A stretch of 64,000 nucleotides of DNA from Catalinimonas alkaloidigena (GCF_900100765.1 NZ_FNFO01000002.1:620001-684000), one strand, 5' to 3'; shown: positions 29,341-38,479, counted from the first letter of the stretch. A program made the numbers and translations. Notes: generated by a model from the sequence alone, not told the origin.

Positions 29341-30135
29341 ATGCACCAGCAAACTTTTGGCCCCCTGACCCTCTGGCAATTCGACCATTTGGCTACCCAG
29401 TCGCACCTTCGGCACTTCGTTAGCGACCGGCGCGGCGGTATGAGTCACGAACACCTGGGCGCACTGAACCTGAGCTTTCGGGTAGGCGACGCGCCTGCGC
29501 ACGTGGAAGCCAACCGCGCTCGCGTTGCCGAAGCCATGGGGGTGACGCCTGACCGCCTGTTCATCCCTCAACAGACCCACAGTGCCGTTGTGGCGGTCGT
29601 AGACAAGGAGACGCGGCCGGAGGCACTGGCAGAAACGGATGGGTTAGTCACGTCGACGCCGGGTGTCTGCATTGCTGTGCTGGCTGCGGACTGCGTCCCG
29701 ATTGTGCTCTATGATCCGGTACGGCATGTGGCTGCGGCGGTGCATGCCGGGTGGCGCGGGACCGTCGGTCGTATTCTGACAAACGCCCTGCGTACCATGC
29801 AGGACCATTTCGGTACGCATCCCGCCGCGGTGCTCGCCGGGATCGGGCCTTCCATCAGTGCAGAGGTTTACGAAGTAGGCCCGGAAGTGGTGGAAGAAGT
29901 TAACGCTGCGCTGGGGGAAGGCTTTGTACGTCCGCACCAAACCGTTCCCGAAAAGGGATATGTAGACTTGTGGAACGCCAACCGTCACCAACTCCTCGCA
30001 TTGGGCGTCCGACCTGAGTCGATTGAGGTGGCGGGGATTTGTACCTATCAGCATCACGACCAGTTCTTCTCCGCCCGCCGTTCCCGGAACAACACCGGAC
30101 GCTTCTCGGCTGGCATCGTCCTTCAGCCTCGCTAA
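29341..30135 (+). CDS. pgeF: Peptidoglycan editing factor PgeF (YfiH/laccase-domain)
   Basis: 264 residues, normal length. Signatures: QQTHSAVVAVVD, ADGLVTS-like ETDGLVTSTPGVCIAVLAADCVP, the HAGWRG zinc-site motif and the C-terminal TYQHHDQFFSARRSR. Family members are zinc-dependent purine nucleoside hydrolases/phosphorylases; in E. coli the protein also removes misplaced L-Ser from the stem peptide. Three ligands (His of QQTH, Cys of AADC, His of HAGW) are present. It is followed by the DinB-fold gene. Confidence 0.93.
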   Translation: MHQQTFGPLTLWQFDHLATQSHLRHFVSDRRGGMSHEHLGALNLSFRVGDAPAHVEANRARVAEAMGVTPDRLFIPQQTHSAVVAVVDKETRPEALAETDGLVTSTPGVCIAVLAADCVPIVLYDPVRHVAAAVHAGWRGTVGRILTNALRTMQDHFGTHPAAVLAGIGPSISAEVYEVGPEVVEEVNAALGEGFVRPHQTVPEKGYVDLWNANRHQLLALGVRPESIEVAGICTYQHHDQFFSARRSRNNTGRFSAGIVLQPR

Positions 30136-30235
30136 CGTCCTTACAATCAGTATCCAGATACCAACGCAAACAACTAGGCCGGCACCTGCCTGCGCAAACT
30201 TCCAGATACGCCCCACACCTCAAACTTCCTTTTCT

Positions 30236-30751
30236 ATGAGTTCTTTTTCCTTTCCCATCGGTACCCTCGAAGCGCAACCCGAACAGCCCCGAGCTGAGCA
30301 AATCGAGGCCATCGCCCAGTTGCCCGCCCAACTGCTGGCAGCCGTGTCCGGACTTTCGGACGAGCAGTTGGACACGCCCTATCGCCCCGGGGGCTGGACC
30401 GTGCGGCAGCTGGTGCATCACGTTGCCGACAGCCACATGAACGGGTACATTCGCTGGCGTCTGGCCCTGACCGAAAATAACCCGACCATCAAACCCTACG
30501 ACCAGGCGGCCTGGGCCGAACTGCCGGACGCTGCTCAGGAGCCCATCGAAGTGTCGCTTCGTCTGTTGGACAGTGTACACCAGCGCTGGAGTGTGTTGCT
30601 GCGGGCGTTGCCCGACGAAGCGTTCGAGCGTACCTACCAACACCCGGAGATGGGAAGCCAAACGTTGTTGCAGTCGCTGGCCAATTATGCCTGGCACGGG
30701 CGGCACCACGTCGCCCACGTGACCGAACTGCGCAAACGTTTGGAATGGTAG
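30236..30751 (+). CDS. YfiT/BstA-like DinB-fold metal-dependent hydrolase or thiol transferase
   Basis: 171 residues from ATG 30236-30238. The opening PIGTLEAQPEQPRAEQIEAI and RPGGWTVRQLVHHVADSHMNGYIR, with a late HGRHHVAHVTELRKRLEW, are the YfiT pattern; the three metal ligands are His in VHHVADSH and the C-terminal HHVAH. In Bacillus the family transfers bacillithiol; Bacteroidota also carry it. The gene follows pgeF by 100 bases and may share its transcript. Confidence 0.85.
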   Translation: MSSFSFPIGTLEAQPEQPRAEQIEAIAQLPAQLLAAVSGLSDEQLDTPYRPGGWTVRQLVHHVADSHMNGYIRWRLALTENNPTIKPYDQAAWAELPDAAQEPIEVSLRLLDSVHQRWSVLLRALPDEAFERTYQHPEMGSQTLLQSLANYAWHGRHHVAHVTELRKRLEW

Positions 30752-30818
30752 ACCCGCGCGGAATGTCTATTTTTTGGATTCGTACGCCTGGCCTTTGCTC
30801 ATAAACACCTACTGACCT

Positions 30819-32189
30819 ATGCGCTCCATTTTAGTATCACTCCTGACGGCGCTCACTTTCTCCGCCATGTCGCAACCGTATCAACCCAACTGGGCCTCGC
30901 TCGATAACCGCCCCGTCCCCGAATGGTACCAGGATGCCAAGTTTGGCATCTTCATTCACTGGGGGGTCTACTCGGTGCCTTCGTACGCCCCCAAAGACGT
31001 AAGCCTCTACGCCCGGTATGCGGAGTGGTACTGGAAACGTCTGGTCGATTCTACCGCCGAAGGGCACGCGCAGTTTGTGGCGTACCACAACCGGGTGTGG
31101 GGCGAAGATTTCAAGTATCCTGACTTTGTTCAGCACTTCAAAGCCGAATTGTTCGAGCCGACCGACTGGGCTACCCTGTTCAAGAAGGCTGGGGCACGCT
31201 ACGTGGTCCTGACTTCGAAGCATCACGATGGATTTGCCCTCTGGCCAAGTGCGCAGAGCTGGAACTGGAATGCCGTCGACGTGGGCCCCCACCGCGATCT
31301 GGCCGGTGATCTGATGCAGGCGGTGCGCGCCGAAGGGCTGCGGATGGGCTATTATTACTCGCTTTACGAGTGGTTCAACCCGCTCTATCAGCAGAACCCC
31401 GATCGCTACGTGGAAGAGCACATGCTGCCGCAACTGAACGACCTCGTGACGCGCTATAAACCCGACTTGGTCTGGACCGACGGCGAGTGGGATCTGCCCA
31501 GCGAACGCTGGCACAGTCCGGAATGGCTGGCGTGGCTCTACAACGAATCGCCGGTAAAGCGCGACGTGGTGGTGAACGACCGGTGGGGGAAAGAAACACG
31601 GAGCAAACACGGGGGATTCTACACGACGGAGTACGGTCTGGTACACAACGATGAGCAGAGCGGGCAGATGGCGCGTCCGTGGGAAGAGTGCCGGGGCATT
31701 GGCCATTCGTTCGGGTACAGCCGTGCCGAAGAGGTAAGCGATTATCAATCGTCGAAAGACCTGATCCATCTGCTGGTCGGCTTGGTGGGGCGCGGGGGAA
31801 ATCTGCTGCTGAACATCGGCCCGACGGCCGACGGACGCATTCCGGTCATCATGCAACAACGCCTGCTCGACATGGGCACGTGGCTGGAGGCCAACGGCGA
31901 GGCCATTTACGGCACCCGAATGTGGACGGGCAGTGCCGCCAACGAACAGGAGGGCGTTTTCTTCACCCAGAAAGGCGCTGATCTGTACGTACTCTGCACG
32001 CAGTATCCGGCGACGCTACGCCTGAAGGGCGTCGCGGGCGGTAAGGTGCGCCTGTTGGGGCGCGAGGCGGCGGTGAAGACGAAACAAAGCGGCGGGCAAC
32101 TGACTATCACGCCGCCTGCCATTCTGCCGTTGGGCGACGCCCGCGACTACGCCTTTGTATTCAAGATCGAAGGTGGGGCCGGGCGGTAA
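30819..32189 (+). CDS. Alpha-L-fucosidase, GH29
   Basis: 456 residues with an N-terminal signal peptide (MRSILVSLLTALTFSAMS). GH29 signatures in order: PEWYQDAKFGIFIHWGVYSVPSYAP, YVVLTSKHHDGFALWPS, GYYYSLYEWFNP, PDLVWTDGEWD with the nucleophile Asp221, and GNLLLNIGPTADG. The TIM-barrel enzyme releases L-fucose from glycans, probably in the periplasm or outside. There is no SusC/D pair nearby, so it is not part of a standard utilisation locus. The next gene encodes a nucleotidyltransferase-sugar kinase fusion, a possible functional neighbour. Confidence 0.93.
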   Translation: MRSILVSLLTALTFSAMSQPYQPNWASLDNRPVPEWYQDAKFGIFIHWGVYSVPSYAPKDVSLYARYAEWYWKRLVDSTAEGHAQFVAYHNRVWGEDFKYPDFVQHFKAELFEPTDWATLFKKAGARYVVLTSKHHDGFALWPSAQSWNWNAVDVGPHRDLAGDLMQAVRAEGLRMGYYYSLYEWFNPLYQQNPDRYVEEHMLPQLNDLVTRYKPDLVWTDGEWDLPSERWHSPEWLAWLYNESPVKRDVVVNDRWGKETRSKHGGFYTTEYGLVHNDEQSGQMARPWEECRGIGHSFGYSRAEEVSDYQSSKDLIHLLVGLVGRGGNLLLNIGPTADGRIPVIMQQRLLDMGTWLEANGEAIYGTRMWTGSAANEQEGVFFTQKGADLYVLCTQYPATLRLKGVAGGKVRLLGREAAVKTKQSGGQLTITPPAILPLGDARDYAFVFKIEGGAGR

Positions 32190-32396
32190 GCAGCGATGCC
32201 TGTGGCGTGGCGAACCGGTGCGCTTGGCAATTAATACGCATATTTGTGTGATCATGCTTCTGTGACCCGACGCTTTCATTGAATAAGCGGTCGTGCGCAG
32301 AAGCATAGGCGCCCTGCCGAACCGCACGGTGCCGCTCATCATCTACCGATAACTATTTGGCTTCTCTGACAAAGCGAAGCTTGCTGAACTTATTTT

Positions 32397-33746
32397 ATGA
32401 TCGATCGTCTGCGAAAAAAAGTGCTGACCGCCGAAGGGCTGGAGCGCCTGCGCAAAGAAAACTCTGACAAAACCATCGTGTTTGCGACCGGTTGCTACGA
32501 CATTTTGCAGTCGGGCCATGCCGTCTTTTTTCACCAATGCAAGGACCTGGGCGACCTGCTGGTGGTGGGCGTGGGGCGGGACCAAACCCTCACCCAGCTG
32601 AAAGGCCCCGGCCGGCCCGTAAACCCGGAACAGAACCGTCTGTTTTTGATCGCGGCCATGCACGACGTCGATTACGTGGTGCTGAACGACGACGCACTGC
32701 AGCCGGGCAAAATCGACTTCCAGCAGGTGATGCATCTGCTCCGCCCCGACGTGTTCGTGCTGAACGACGACGATTCGTCCATCGAACCCAAGCAGGCGTT
32801 GTGCAGCCAAGTAGGAACGACCATCAAGTTTGTGAGTCGGGTGGTGCCGCCGGAGCTGGAAGCCACCTCCACGACTAACATCATCAACAAAATTAACTAC
32901 GGCCTGAAAGCGCCGTTGCGCATCGATTTCGCCGGAGGCTGGACCGACATCCCTTACATCATGTACGGTGAAAAAGGCTACGTTTCGAACGTGGCCATCA
33001 GCCCGTTGATCGAGTACCGCAACGGAGCCTTCAATTTTGCGGGCTATCCGCGGGGGAGCGGGCTAAGTACCTCCACGGCCGTGAAAGTGCTGGAGATGCT
33101 CAATTCCAAAACGTACAACGCCGAAGGGCGTACGCTCACGCAAATCGGGGAAGACCTGTTCAACCTTGAAAACAAAGAACTGAACTGGTTCATCGGGCGG
33201 CAGGATCAGTACGGCATCGTGTTCGGCGGATTCCACACGTTCGAGTTCGGCGACGATTACGGCAAGCCGCTGCCGCTAGACGTTTCGCGCGACACGCTGG
33301 AGGCCTTTCGGAAGCACCTGCTGCTGCTCCATACCGGCGTGAGCCGCAATGCACAGTCGGCCGTGGAGGGCGTATACAAAAACCATAAGACCGACGACGG
33401 GCGCAAGGCACTTCAGCAACTGGCGGAATACGGTCGTACGTTCGGAGAGGCGCTGGCTCAAGGCGATTTCCGGGCGTGTGCCGACATCATGGCGGCCAAC
33501 TGGGAAGCGCAAAAGCTCCTGACGCCGGCCAGCACGAACGAAAACCTCGACGCCATGTACGACTTTGCGCTGGAAAACGGCGCCTGGGGCGGGAAAATTT
33601 GTGGTGCGGGCGGCGGTGGCGCGTTTGTGTTCTGCTGCGACGACCCCGAGGCATTGAAAAACGCGATGAAACGGCGGTTTGTCGACTGCTTCGAAATCAG
33701 CTTTGAGTTTGAATACCAGGATGTTAAAACGCTGAATCCTATTTAA
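32397..33746 (+). CDS. Fused nucleotidyltransferase and GHMP sugar kinase
   Basis: 449 residues with two domains. Residues about 25-155: cytidylyltransferase-type Rossmann fold (TIVFATGCYDILQSGHAVFF; GVGRDQTL; RPVNPEQNRLFLIAAM) whose HxGH motif reads Gln38-Ser-Gly-His41. Residues about 173-449: GHMP kinase with PLRIDFAGGWTDIP, the ATP loop GSGLSTSTA (220-228) and C-terminal GKICGAGGGGAFVF. Nearest known layouts are heptose kinase HddA and separate heptose nucleotidyltransferases; a single-chain heptose or fucose activating enzyme is likely. The lost first His may weaken or alter nucleotidyl transfer. Confidence 0.8.
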   Translation: MIDRLRKKVLTAEGLERLRKENSDKTIVFATGCYDILQSGHAVFFHQCKDLGDLLVVGVGRDQTLTQLKGPGRPVNPEQNRLFLIAAMHDVDYVVLNDDALQPGKIDFQQVMHLLRPDVFVLNDDDSSIEPKQALCSQVGTTIKFVSRVVPPELEATSTTNIINKINYGLKAPLRIDFAGGWTDIPYIMYGEKGYVSNVAISPLIEYRNGAFNFAGYPRGSGLSTSTAVKVLEMLNSKTYNAEGRTLTQIGEDLFNLENKELNWFIGRQDQYGIVFGGFHTFEFGDDYGKPLPLDVSRDTLEAFRKHLLLLHTGVSRNAQSAVEGVYKNHKTDDGRKALQQLAEYGRTFGEALAQGDFRACADIMAANWEAQKLLTPASTNENLDAMYDFALENGAWGGKICGAGGGGAFVFCCDDPEALKNAMKRRFVDCFEISFEFEYQDVKTLNPI

Positions 33747-33760
33747 GCCGCGCTACGCCC

Positions 33761-34207
33761 ATGCACCCGACCGAGGAAATCATCGACCTGATCAACCGCA
33801 GTTTGCAGTCGTTTCAGACGATCCCGGAAGAGGCGTGGTCGGCCAAGAAAAGCCCGACGGTCTGGTCCAAACGCGAACTACTGGGCCACCTGATCGACAG
33901 CGCGATGAACAACCTGCGGCGGTTTGTGGTGAGTCAGTACGAACCTGCACCCCATGTGGTCTACGATCAGGAGGCATGGGTCGCTTTACAGGATTACCAG
34001 CACGCCGACACGCAGGAGCTGATTCTGCTCTGGCAACTGCTCAATCAACAACTGGTGCGCACCGTAAACCGCATCTCCGACGAGCAGATGCTTCTTACCT
34101 GCAACACAAGCAAGGAGGGGGCGCCGGAACTCCGCACGTTGCACTATCTGGTGGAAGATTATGTGGTTCATCTGAAGCACCACTTGCAGCAACTAGCGCA
34201 TCGATGA
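33761..34207 (+). CDS. DinB-fold protein, 148 residues
   Basis: MHPTEEIIDLINRSLQSFQTIPEEAWSAK..PTVWSKRELLGHLIDSAMNNLRRF is the four-helix DinB_2 pattern; His ligands appear in GHLIDSA and the C-terminal VEDYVVHLKHHLQQL. It starts 14 bases after the kinase fusion and probably shares its transcript. DinB-fold proteins are often metal-dependent thiol transferases or damage-linked proteins; the substrate cannot be told. Confidence 0.8.
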   Translation: MHPTEEIIDLINRSLQSFQTIPEEAWSAKKSPTVWSKRELLGHLIDSAMNNLRRFVVSQYEPAPHVVYDQEAWVALQDYQHADTQELILLWQLLNQQLVRTVNRISDEQMLLTCNTSKEGAPELRTLHYLVEDYVVHLKHHLQQLAHR

Positions 34208-34217
34208 GGAGAGCCAC

Positions 34218-34598
34218 GTGAAAAATCAGCAAAACTGCCCCGTTTGTTTCACTGAGTTAGAGGTGAGGGAATGCGCTCCTTGCCACGCTTGCGGGTGGGA
34301 CGTTCCCGCAGAACGGAACGACTTGCAGGAAAACAAACACACCTATGCCGTTTTTGAACTATACCAGGGCATAACGCTTACCCTGTGCGATTTCTGCATG
34401 CTGGACGTTGCGTCGTACCGACCTGGGTATTTTGGCTTTACAGAACAGAAGCACTTCCCCTACAAGAATTTTACGTTTATCAGACAGCTTGAAAATCCGC
34501 AGATGGAACGGGATCTGTTTTGTCCAAATTGCCGCCAAAGGCTCGCTTTTTTAGTGTTCGTGCAGGCTGTACGAGCGATAAATGCGAAAGGAAAATGA
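34218..34598 (+). CDS. Zinc-ribbon protein of unknown function
   Basis: 126 residues with three cysteine pairs: CPVC (8-11) near the start with CAPCHACGWDVP, then LCDFCMLD in the middle and FCPNCRQRL near the end. This suggests two zinc ribbons. The chain between them is mixed alpha/beta (YAVFELYQGITLTL; NFTFIRQLE). It follows the DinB gene by ten bases. It could be a small regulator, chaperone or polymorphic-toxin immunity protein; nothing is diagnostic. Confidence 0.55.
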   Translation: MKNQQNCPVCFTELEVRECAPCHACGWDVPAERNDLQENKHTYAVFELYQGITLTLCDFCMLDVASYRPGYFGFTEQKHFPYKNFTFIRQLENPQMERDLFCPNCRQRLAFLVFVQAVRAINAKGK

Positions 34599-35032
34599 GA
34601 TCAGAAGAGGAGGAGACAGTTTGGGTATTTGTGGGAAAGGGGCGTTTTCCGGGTGGCGTGTTCAGGAAACTAAATGTAGCCCATGGATCAAAGCCAACCG
34701 ATTGACAGGTGTATTGACCTCGTATCCATTGGACATCAGTTGCTTCGAGTGGGCAGTGAAGCATCAAATTATAAATTTGAGTCCTACGAAACTCACAGAG
34801 AAGGCTCGTGATCCTGATTGTATTGGCAGCTTCTCTTCGGCTAGTCAGCCACATTATCACTATATGGAAGGCGAAAGAGCGTAAGAAGCGTAGTGCTGGC
34901 TTTAGGATAGGTTCAGACTCACTCCGGTATTTTCTTTTATAACCATGCGGGCGGGGCTTTACGTAAAAAGCTAGGCGTCTCTTCGTGACAAGAACCGAAG
35001 AGACGTTGCCATTTTTTTGATAATTTACTCAC
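34599..35032. other. Gap without a supported gene; hairpin near its end
   Basis: Open frames in this stretch are short and lack protein-like composition. The last part carries a hairpin before the cytochrome c gene (see terminator at 34976). AT-rich segments near 34930 could hold the cytochrome c promoter. Nothing else is seen. Confidence 0.4.
34976..35018 (+). terminator. Hairpin with T tract just before the cytochrome c gene
   Basis: Perfect 10-bp arms CGTCTCTTCG / CGAAGAGACG with a ten-base loop, then TTGCCATTTTTTT. The T run starts six bases after the stem and the ATG follows 14 bases later, so it could be a terminator for upstream transcripts or an attenuator in the leader. Confidence 0.45.
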
Positions 35033-35443
35033 ATGAAACTCACCCTTATTCTGGCACTGCTGAGTGTGGTGGTGCTGCCCTCTTTTGTAGAATCGAACGA
35101 CGATGACCTGCAGGCCAGCATGGAGCGGGGCAAAACCGTTTACAGTAACCTGTGTATCGCCTGCCATATGGCCGAAGGGCAGGGCATGGCCGGGGTTTTT
35201 CCGCCGTTGGCCGAATCCGACTACTTGATGGCCGACAAAGCCCGTTCGATCAAAATCGCCTTGGTGGGCCTGCAAGGTCCCGTTACCGTAAACGGTGTCA
35301 CGTACCAGGGCGCAATGCCCGCGACAGGATTGAGTGACCAGGAAGTAGCAGACGTGCTGAACTATGTGCGGAACAGTTGGGGCAACAAAGGCGAAATTGT
35401 AAAGTTGGAAGAAGTGAAAAAAGTACGGGAGGGAACAAAATGA
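35033..35443 (+). CDS. Exported c-type cytochrome
   Basis: 136 residues with a signal peptide (MKLTLILALLSVVVLPSF). One heme c site, CIACH (Cys41, Cys44, His45), and Met95 in YQGAMPATGL as the likely axial ligand: a class I monoheme cytochrome, periplasmic. The stop overlaps the start of the XdhC gene (ATGA). In other bacteria such a cytochrome with xdhC and mocA accompanies a molybdenum hydroxylase and takes electrons from it. No hydroxylase subunit is in the window. Confidence 0.88.
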   Translation: MKLTLILALLSVVVLPSFVESNDDDLQASMERGKTVYSNLCIACHMAEGQGMAGVFPPLAESDYLMADKARSIKIALVGLQGPVTVNGVTYQGAMPATGLSDQEVADVLNYVRNSWGNKGEIVKLEEVKKVREGTK

Positions 35444-36564
35444 AAGAGATCAAAGCCATTCTGGAAGCCTACGACCGGGCAGTAAGCAGCGAAGCACCGC
35501 CCGTAGCCCTGGCAACGGTTGTACACGTACGCGGGTCGTCGTACCGACGGCCGGGTGCCCGGATGCTGATGTTTGAACGAGGACGTTGGATCGGGGCCAT
35601 CAGTGGGGGATGCCTGGAAGGCGATGCCCTGCGGAGGGCGCAGGAAGTGACGCGCAGCGGCGAACCACGCCTGGTGACGTACGATACTACCAACGATGCC
35701 GACGCGCGCAGCCTGGGCGTCGGGCTCGGGTGTCAGGGCGTGATCGACGTGTTGATCGAACCTTTGGTGCATCCGGCCGCGCAGCAGCACCTAGATAGCC
35801 TGCGCACGTTGGCAGAACGGCGCGAGGCGTCGGTGCTGGCCACGGTTTTTCGGACAGAAGGTACGCTGGAACTACCGCTGGCTCTGCACCAGCTGGTGTC
35901 CCGCCAGGAGCCCATCGCACCGCTTTCTACCGATAGTATCGACGAAGTGCTGCAACAGGAACGCTCGGCCGTGCGCACCTTCACGACGGCGGAAGGGAGT
36001 GCCGATGTATTGCTGGAATACGTAGCGCCTGAACTTGAAGTGCTTATTTTTGGTGCCGGTTTCGACGCCCAGCCGGTGGTGACATTGGCCCACCAACTGG
36101 GCTGGCGCGTCGTCGTTACAGACGATTGCGTTGTGCACGTAGCGCCCAAGCGATTCCCTGAAGCTTCGTGTGTGGTGTATGCAGGCCGGACCGAAGCCGT
36201 ACCGCAGTTGCAACCCGGACGTTTCTCGGCGGCGGTGTTGCTTTCTCACAACTACGAATACGATCTGGCCGTTTTACGGACGTTGCTGCCTACAGAGGTA
36301 GCGTACATCGGCATTTTGGGCCCGCGTAAAAAATGGGAACGGATGCAGGACGCGCTGGCGGCTGAAGGCGCGCCTACGGAAGATCCGCGCATTTTTTCGC
36401 CCATCGGGCTGGACCTGGGTGCCGAAACGCCCGAGGAAATTGCCCTTTCGATCGTAGCCGAAATTCAGGCTTTTTTCCGGAAGCGGACCGGAGGGATGCT
36501 GCGTAACAAAACAGGTCCGATTCACGTACCTATAGATTCAAAGAACGTAGAACTCTCTCTTTAA
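35440..36564 (+). CDS. XdhC/CoxI family molybdenum-enzyme maturation protein
   Basis: 374 residues from ATG 35440-35442, which overlaps the cytochrome stop. N-terminal XdhC/CoxI domain: ALATVVHVRGSSYRRPGARMLM, GAISGGCLEGDALRRAQ, GVGLGCQGVIDVLIEP. C-terminal Rossmann-like domain: VLIFGAGFDAQPVVTLAHQLGWRVVVTDD, ILGPRKKWERM and DLGAETPEEIALSIVAEIQAF. XdhC proteins bind and sulfurate the molybdenum cofactor and insert it into xanthine dehydrogenase-family enzymes. MocA-type gene follows. Confidence 0.9.
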   Translation: MKEIKAILEAYDRAVSSEAPPVALATVVHVRGSSYRRPGARMLMFERGRWIGAISGGCLEGDALRRAQEVTRSGEPRLVTYDTTNDADARSLGVGLGCQGVIDVLIEPLVHPAAQQHLDSLRTLAERREASVLATVFRTEGTLELPLALHQLVSRQEPIAPLSTDSIDEVLQQERSAVRTFTTAEGSADVLLEYVAPELEVLIFGAGFDAQPVVTLAHQLGWRVVVTDDCVVHVAPKRFPEASCVVYAGRTEAVPQLQPGRFSAAVLLSHNYEYDLAVLRTLLPTEVAYIGILGPRKKWERMQDALAAEGAPTEDPRIFSPIGLDLGAETPEEIALSIVAEIQAFFRKRTGGMLRNKTGPIHVPIDSKNVELSL

Positions 36565-36580
36565 TTCCCTTTACTGTCTT

Positions 36581-37213
36581 ATGCCTAAACGTAAATCTAC
36601 TGTCGGGGGAATCATCCTGGCAGCTGGAAACTCGTCCCGTATGGGAGAACCTAAACAACTCCTTCCTTTTGGTGAACTTAACTTCTTACAACACGCCGTT
36701 TCGATCGGCACCGAAGCGGGCCTAGAGCCGCTGGTCGTGGTGTTGGGCGCCAACGCTTCCAAGATGCGCCGCGAATTGCTGAAATACCCTGTGCAAATGG
36801 TCATCAACCGCGATTGGCAGACCGGCATGGGGTCGTCCATTCAGGTGGGAATCAAAGCCCTCCGCCAGTTGGCACCGACGTTGAAGGCCGCGGCGATTAT
36901 GCTGTGCGACCAACCGCTGATCGATGCCGCTTACATCAAGCAACTGGTGGCGGCTTACAAAAAGTCGCCGAAAGAAATTGTGGCTTCGCGGTATAGTGGC
37001 GAACCCAACGGCAGGACCATCGGCGCACCTGCTTTGTTCTCCTGCGAATTGTTCGACGAGTTAGAGCAACTGAGCGGCGACGAAGGAGCCCGTCACATCA
37101 TCCGTAACCATTTGACTGATGTCGAGTTGCTGGATTGCCCGCATGGCTTGCTCGATGTGGATACGCCCGAAGCATATTCTCAACTCATGCAACAGACCCA
37201 AGCTGCCGTCTAG
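36581..37213 (+). CDS. MocA-like molybdenum cofactor nucleotidyltransferase
   Basis: 210 residues. The NTP-transferase N-terminus GGIILAAGNSSRMGEPKQLLPF, the VVLGANA strand and the AAIMLCDQPLI metal-site Asp are typical of MobA-like/MocA proteins, which attach CMP (or GMP) to molybdopterin. The C-terminal LDCPHGLLDVDTPEAYSQL is the standard end. It follows xdhC by 16 bases and ends in a strong terminator, closing a three-gene operon with the cytochrome. Confidence 0.88.
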   Translation: MPKRKSTVGGIILAAGNSSRMGEPKQLLPFGELNFLQHAVSIGTEAGLEPLVVVLGANASKMRRELLKYPVQMVINRDWQTGMGSSIQVGIKALRQLAPTLKAAAIMLCDQPLIDAAYIKQLVAAYKKSPKEIVASRYSGEPNGRTIGAPALFSCELFDELEQLSGDEGARHIIRNHLTDVELLDCPHGLLDVDTPEAYSQLMQQTQAAV

Positions 37214-37240
37214 AAAAGACTTTTACCGTACTTCTACAAG

Positions 37241-37273
37241 AACCCTGCTTTTGTAAAAGAGTAGGGTTTTTTT
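37241..37273 (+). terminator. Intrinsic terminator of the cytochrome-XdhC-MocA operon
   Basis: Stem AACCCT...CTTTT / AAAAG...AGGGTT with a small bulge and a two-base loop, followed by TTTTTTT. It lies 27 bases after the mocA-type stop. Confidence 0.8.
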
Positions 37274-37434
37274 ACGACCCAAGGGCCTTCTTTTGCCGGA
37301 AGTGATTATGGTTTTGCCTTGAATTCCCTCTTAGGGTAAAAGAATTTTTCCATTCCGTACTCGAAATGAGGGGTGTGGTACAAAATTTTTATATTTAGGC
37401 AAACCTTTGCACTCTGACCACGGCCTCCCATCTC

Positions 37435-38475
37435 ATGAAGAAAACTCAGGCAACCATAGTTGATATTGCCCACGCACTTAACATTTCTCCTTCTACCGTG
37501 TCGCGGGCGTTGAAAGACCACCCGCGCATCAGCAAAAAGACCCGCGAAGCCGTCAAGGCGCTGGCCAAAGAGCTAGATTATCAACCCAACCCCCTGGCCC
37601 TTAGCTTGTTGAATCGACGCACCCACACCATCGGGGTGATTTTACCGGAGATTACGCACCACTTTTTTTCGGCGGCGATCAGCGGCATTCAGGAAACGGC
37701 GCTGGCGGCAGGCTATAACGTGATGTTCTGCCAATCGAACGAACGACAAGAACAGGAAGAAGCCGCCGCCACAACGCTGCTTCGCAACAAAGTCGACGGG
37801 CTGCTGGCATCCATCACCCGCGAAACCAAATCGGACGAACATTTTGAGGCCTTTCGGCGGCGGGGCGTGCCGGTGGTGTTTTTTGACCGTGCTCCCGAAA
37901 CACAGGGCGTCTCGAAAGTGGTGGTCGACGACTACGACGGCGCTTTTCAGGCGGTGGAACATTTGATTGAACGCGGGGCGCGCCGCATTGCGCACCTGAT
38001 GGGCTCGGAATCGCTGCCGATTAGCCACGAGCGGTTGCAGGGATACCGGGCAGCGTTGAAAAAACACGGCCTTCCGACCGACGAAGAACTGATCGGCTAT
38101 ACCAACATTGAGCGGGAACAGACGCGGGCGGCTACAGAAAAGTTGCTGGCGCTGCCCCAGCCACCCGATGGCATCTTCGCCTTCAACGACTACATCGCGC
38201 TCTTTACGCTGCAACTGCTGCGGGAGCGGAAAATCCGCATTCCCGAAGACATCGCGCTGGTGGGCTTCTCGAACGATCCGCTCGGAACCATCGTGGAGCC
38301 GCACTTGACCACCATTGCTCAGCCCGCTTTCGAGATGGGGCAGACGGCTACGCGCATTCTGTTGGAACAGATCGAAGCCGGAGGAGATGTGGAAGTTGAA
38401 CCCACCACCACGATTTTGCGCACGCACATGATCGTACGCGGCTCGTCGGTCCCTGAAGCCGAAGCCCTGCTGTAA
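37435..38475 (+). CDS. LacI family transcription regulator
   Basis: 346 residues. N-terminal LacI helix-turn-helix (ATIVDIAHALNISPSTVSRALKDHPRISKKTR, about residues 6-37) with the hinge LDYQPNPLALSLLNRRTHTIG, then the periplasmic-binding-like effector domain (VILPEITHHFFSAAISGIQ; FDRAPETQGVSKVVVDDYDG; GIFAFNDYIALFTLQLLRE). It binds an operator and releases it with a sugar-type ligand. The adjacent DUF885 gene is convergent, so its target is not obvious; the fucosidase and kinase genes are candidates by function only. Confidence 0.92.
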   Translation: MKKTQATIVDIAHALNISPSTVSRALKDHPRISKKTREAVKALAKELDYQPNPLALSLLNRRTHTIGVILPEITHHFFSAAISGIQETALAAGYNVMFCQSNERQEQEEAAATTLLRNKVDGLLASITRETKSDEHFEAFRRRGVPVVFFDRAPETQGVSKVVVDDYDGAFQAVEHLIERGARRIAHLMGSESLPISHERLQGYRAALKKHGLPTDEELIGYTNIEREQTRAATEKLLALPQPPDGIFAFNDYIALFTLQLLRERKIRIPEDIALVGFSNDPLGTIVEPHLTTIAQPAFEMGQTATRILLEQIEAGGDVEVEPTTTILRTHMIVRGSSVPEAEALL

Positions 38476-38479
38476 CGCG

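Noticed and set aside
34582-34884. Plus-strand open frame of 100 codons
   Set aside because: It overlaps the zinc-ribbon gene end, lacks hydrophobic core patterns and has no conserved look.
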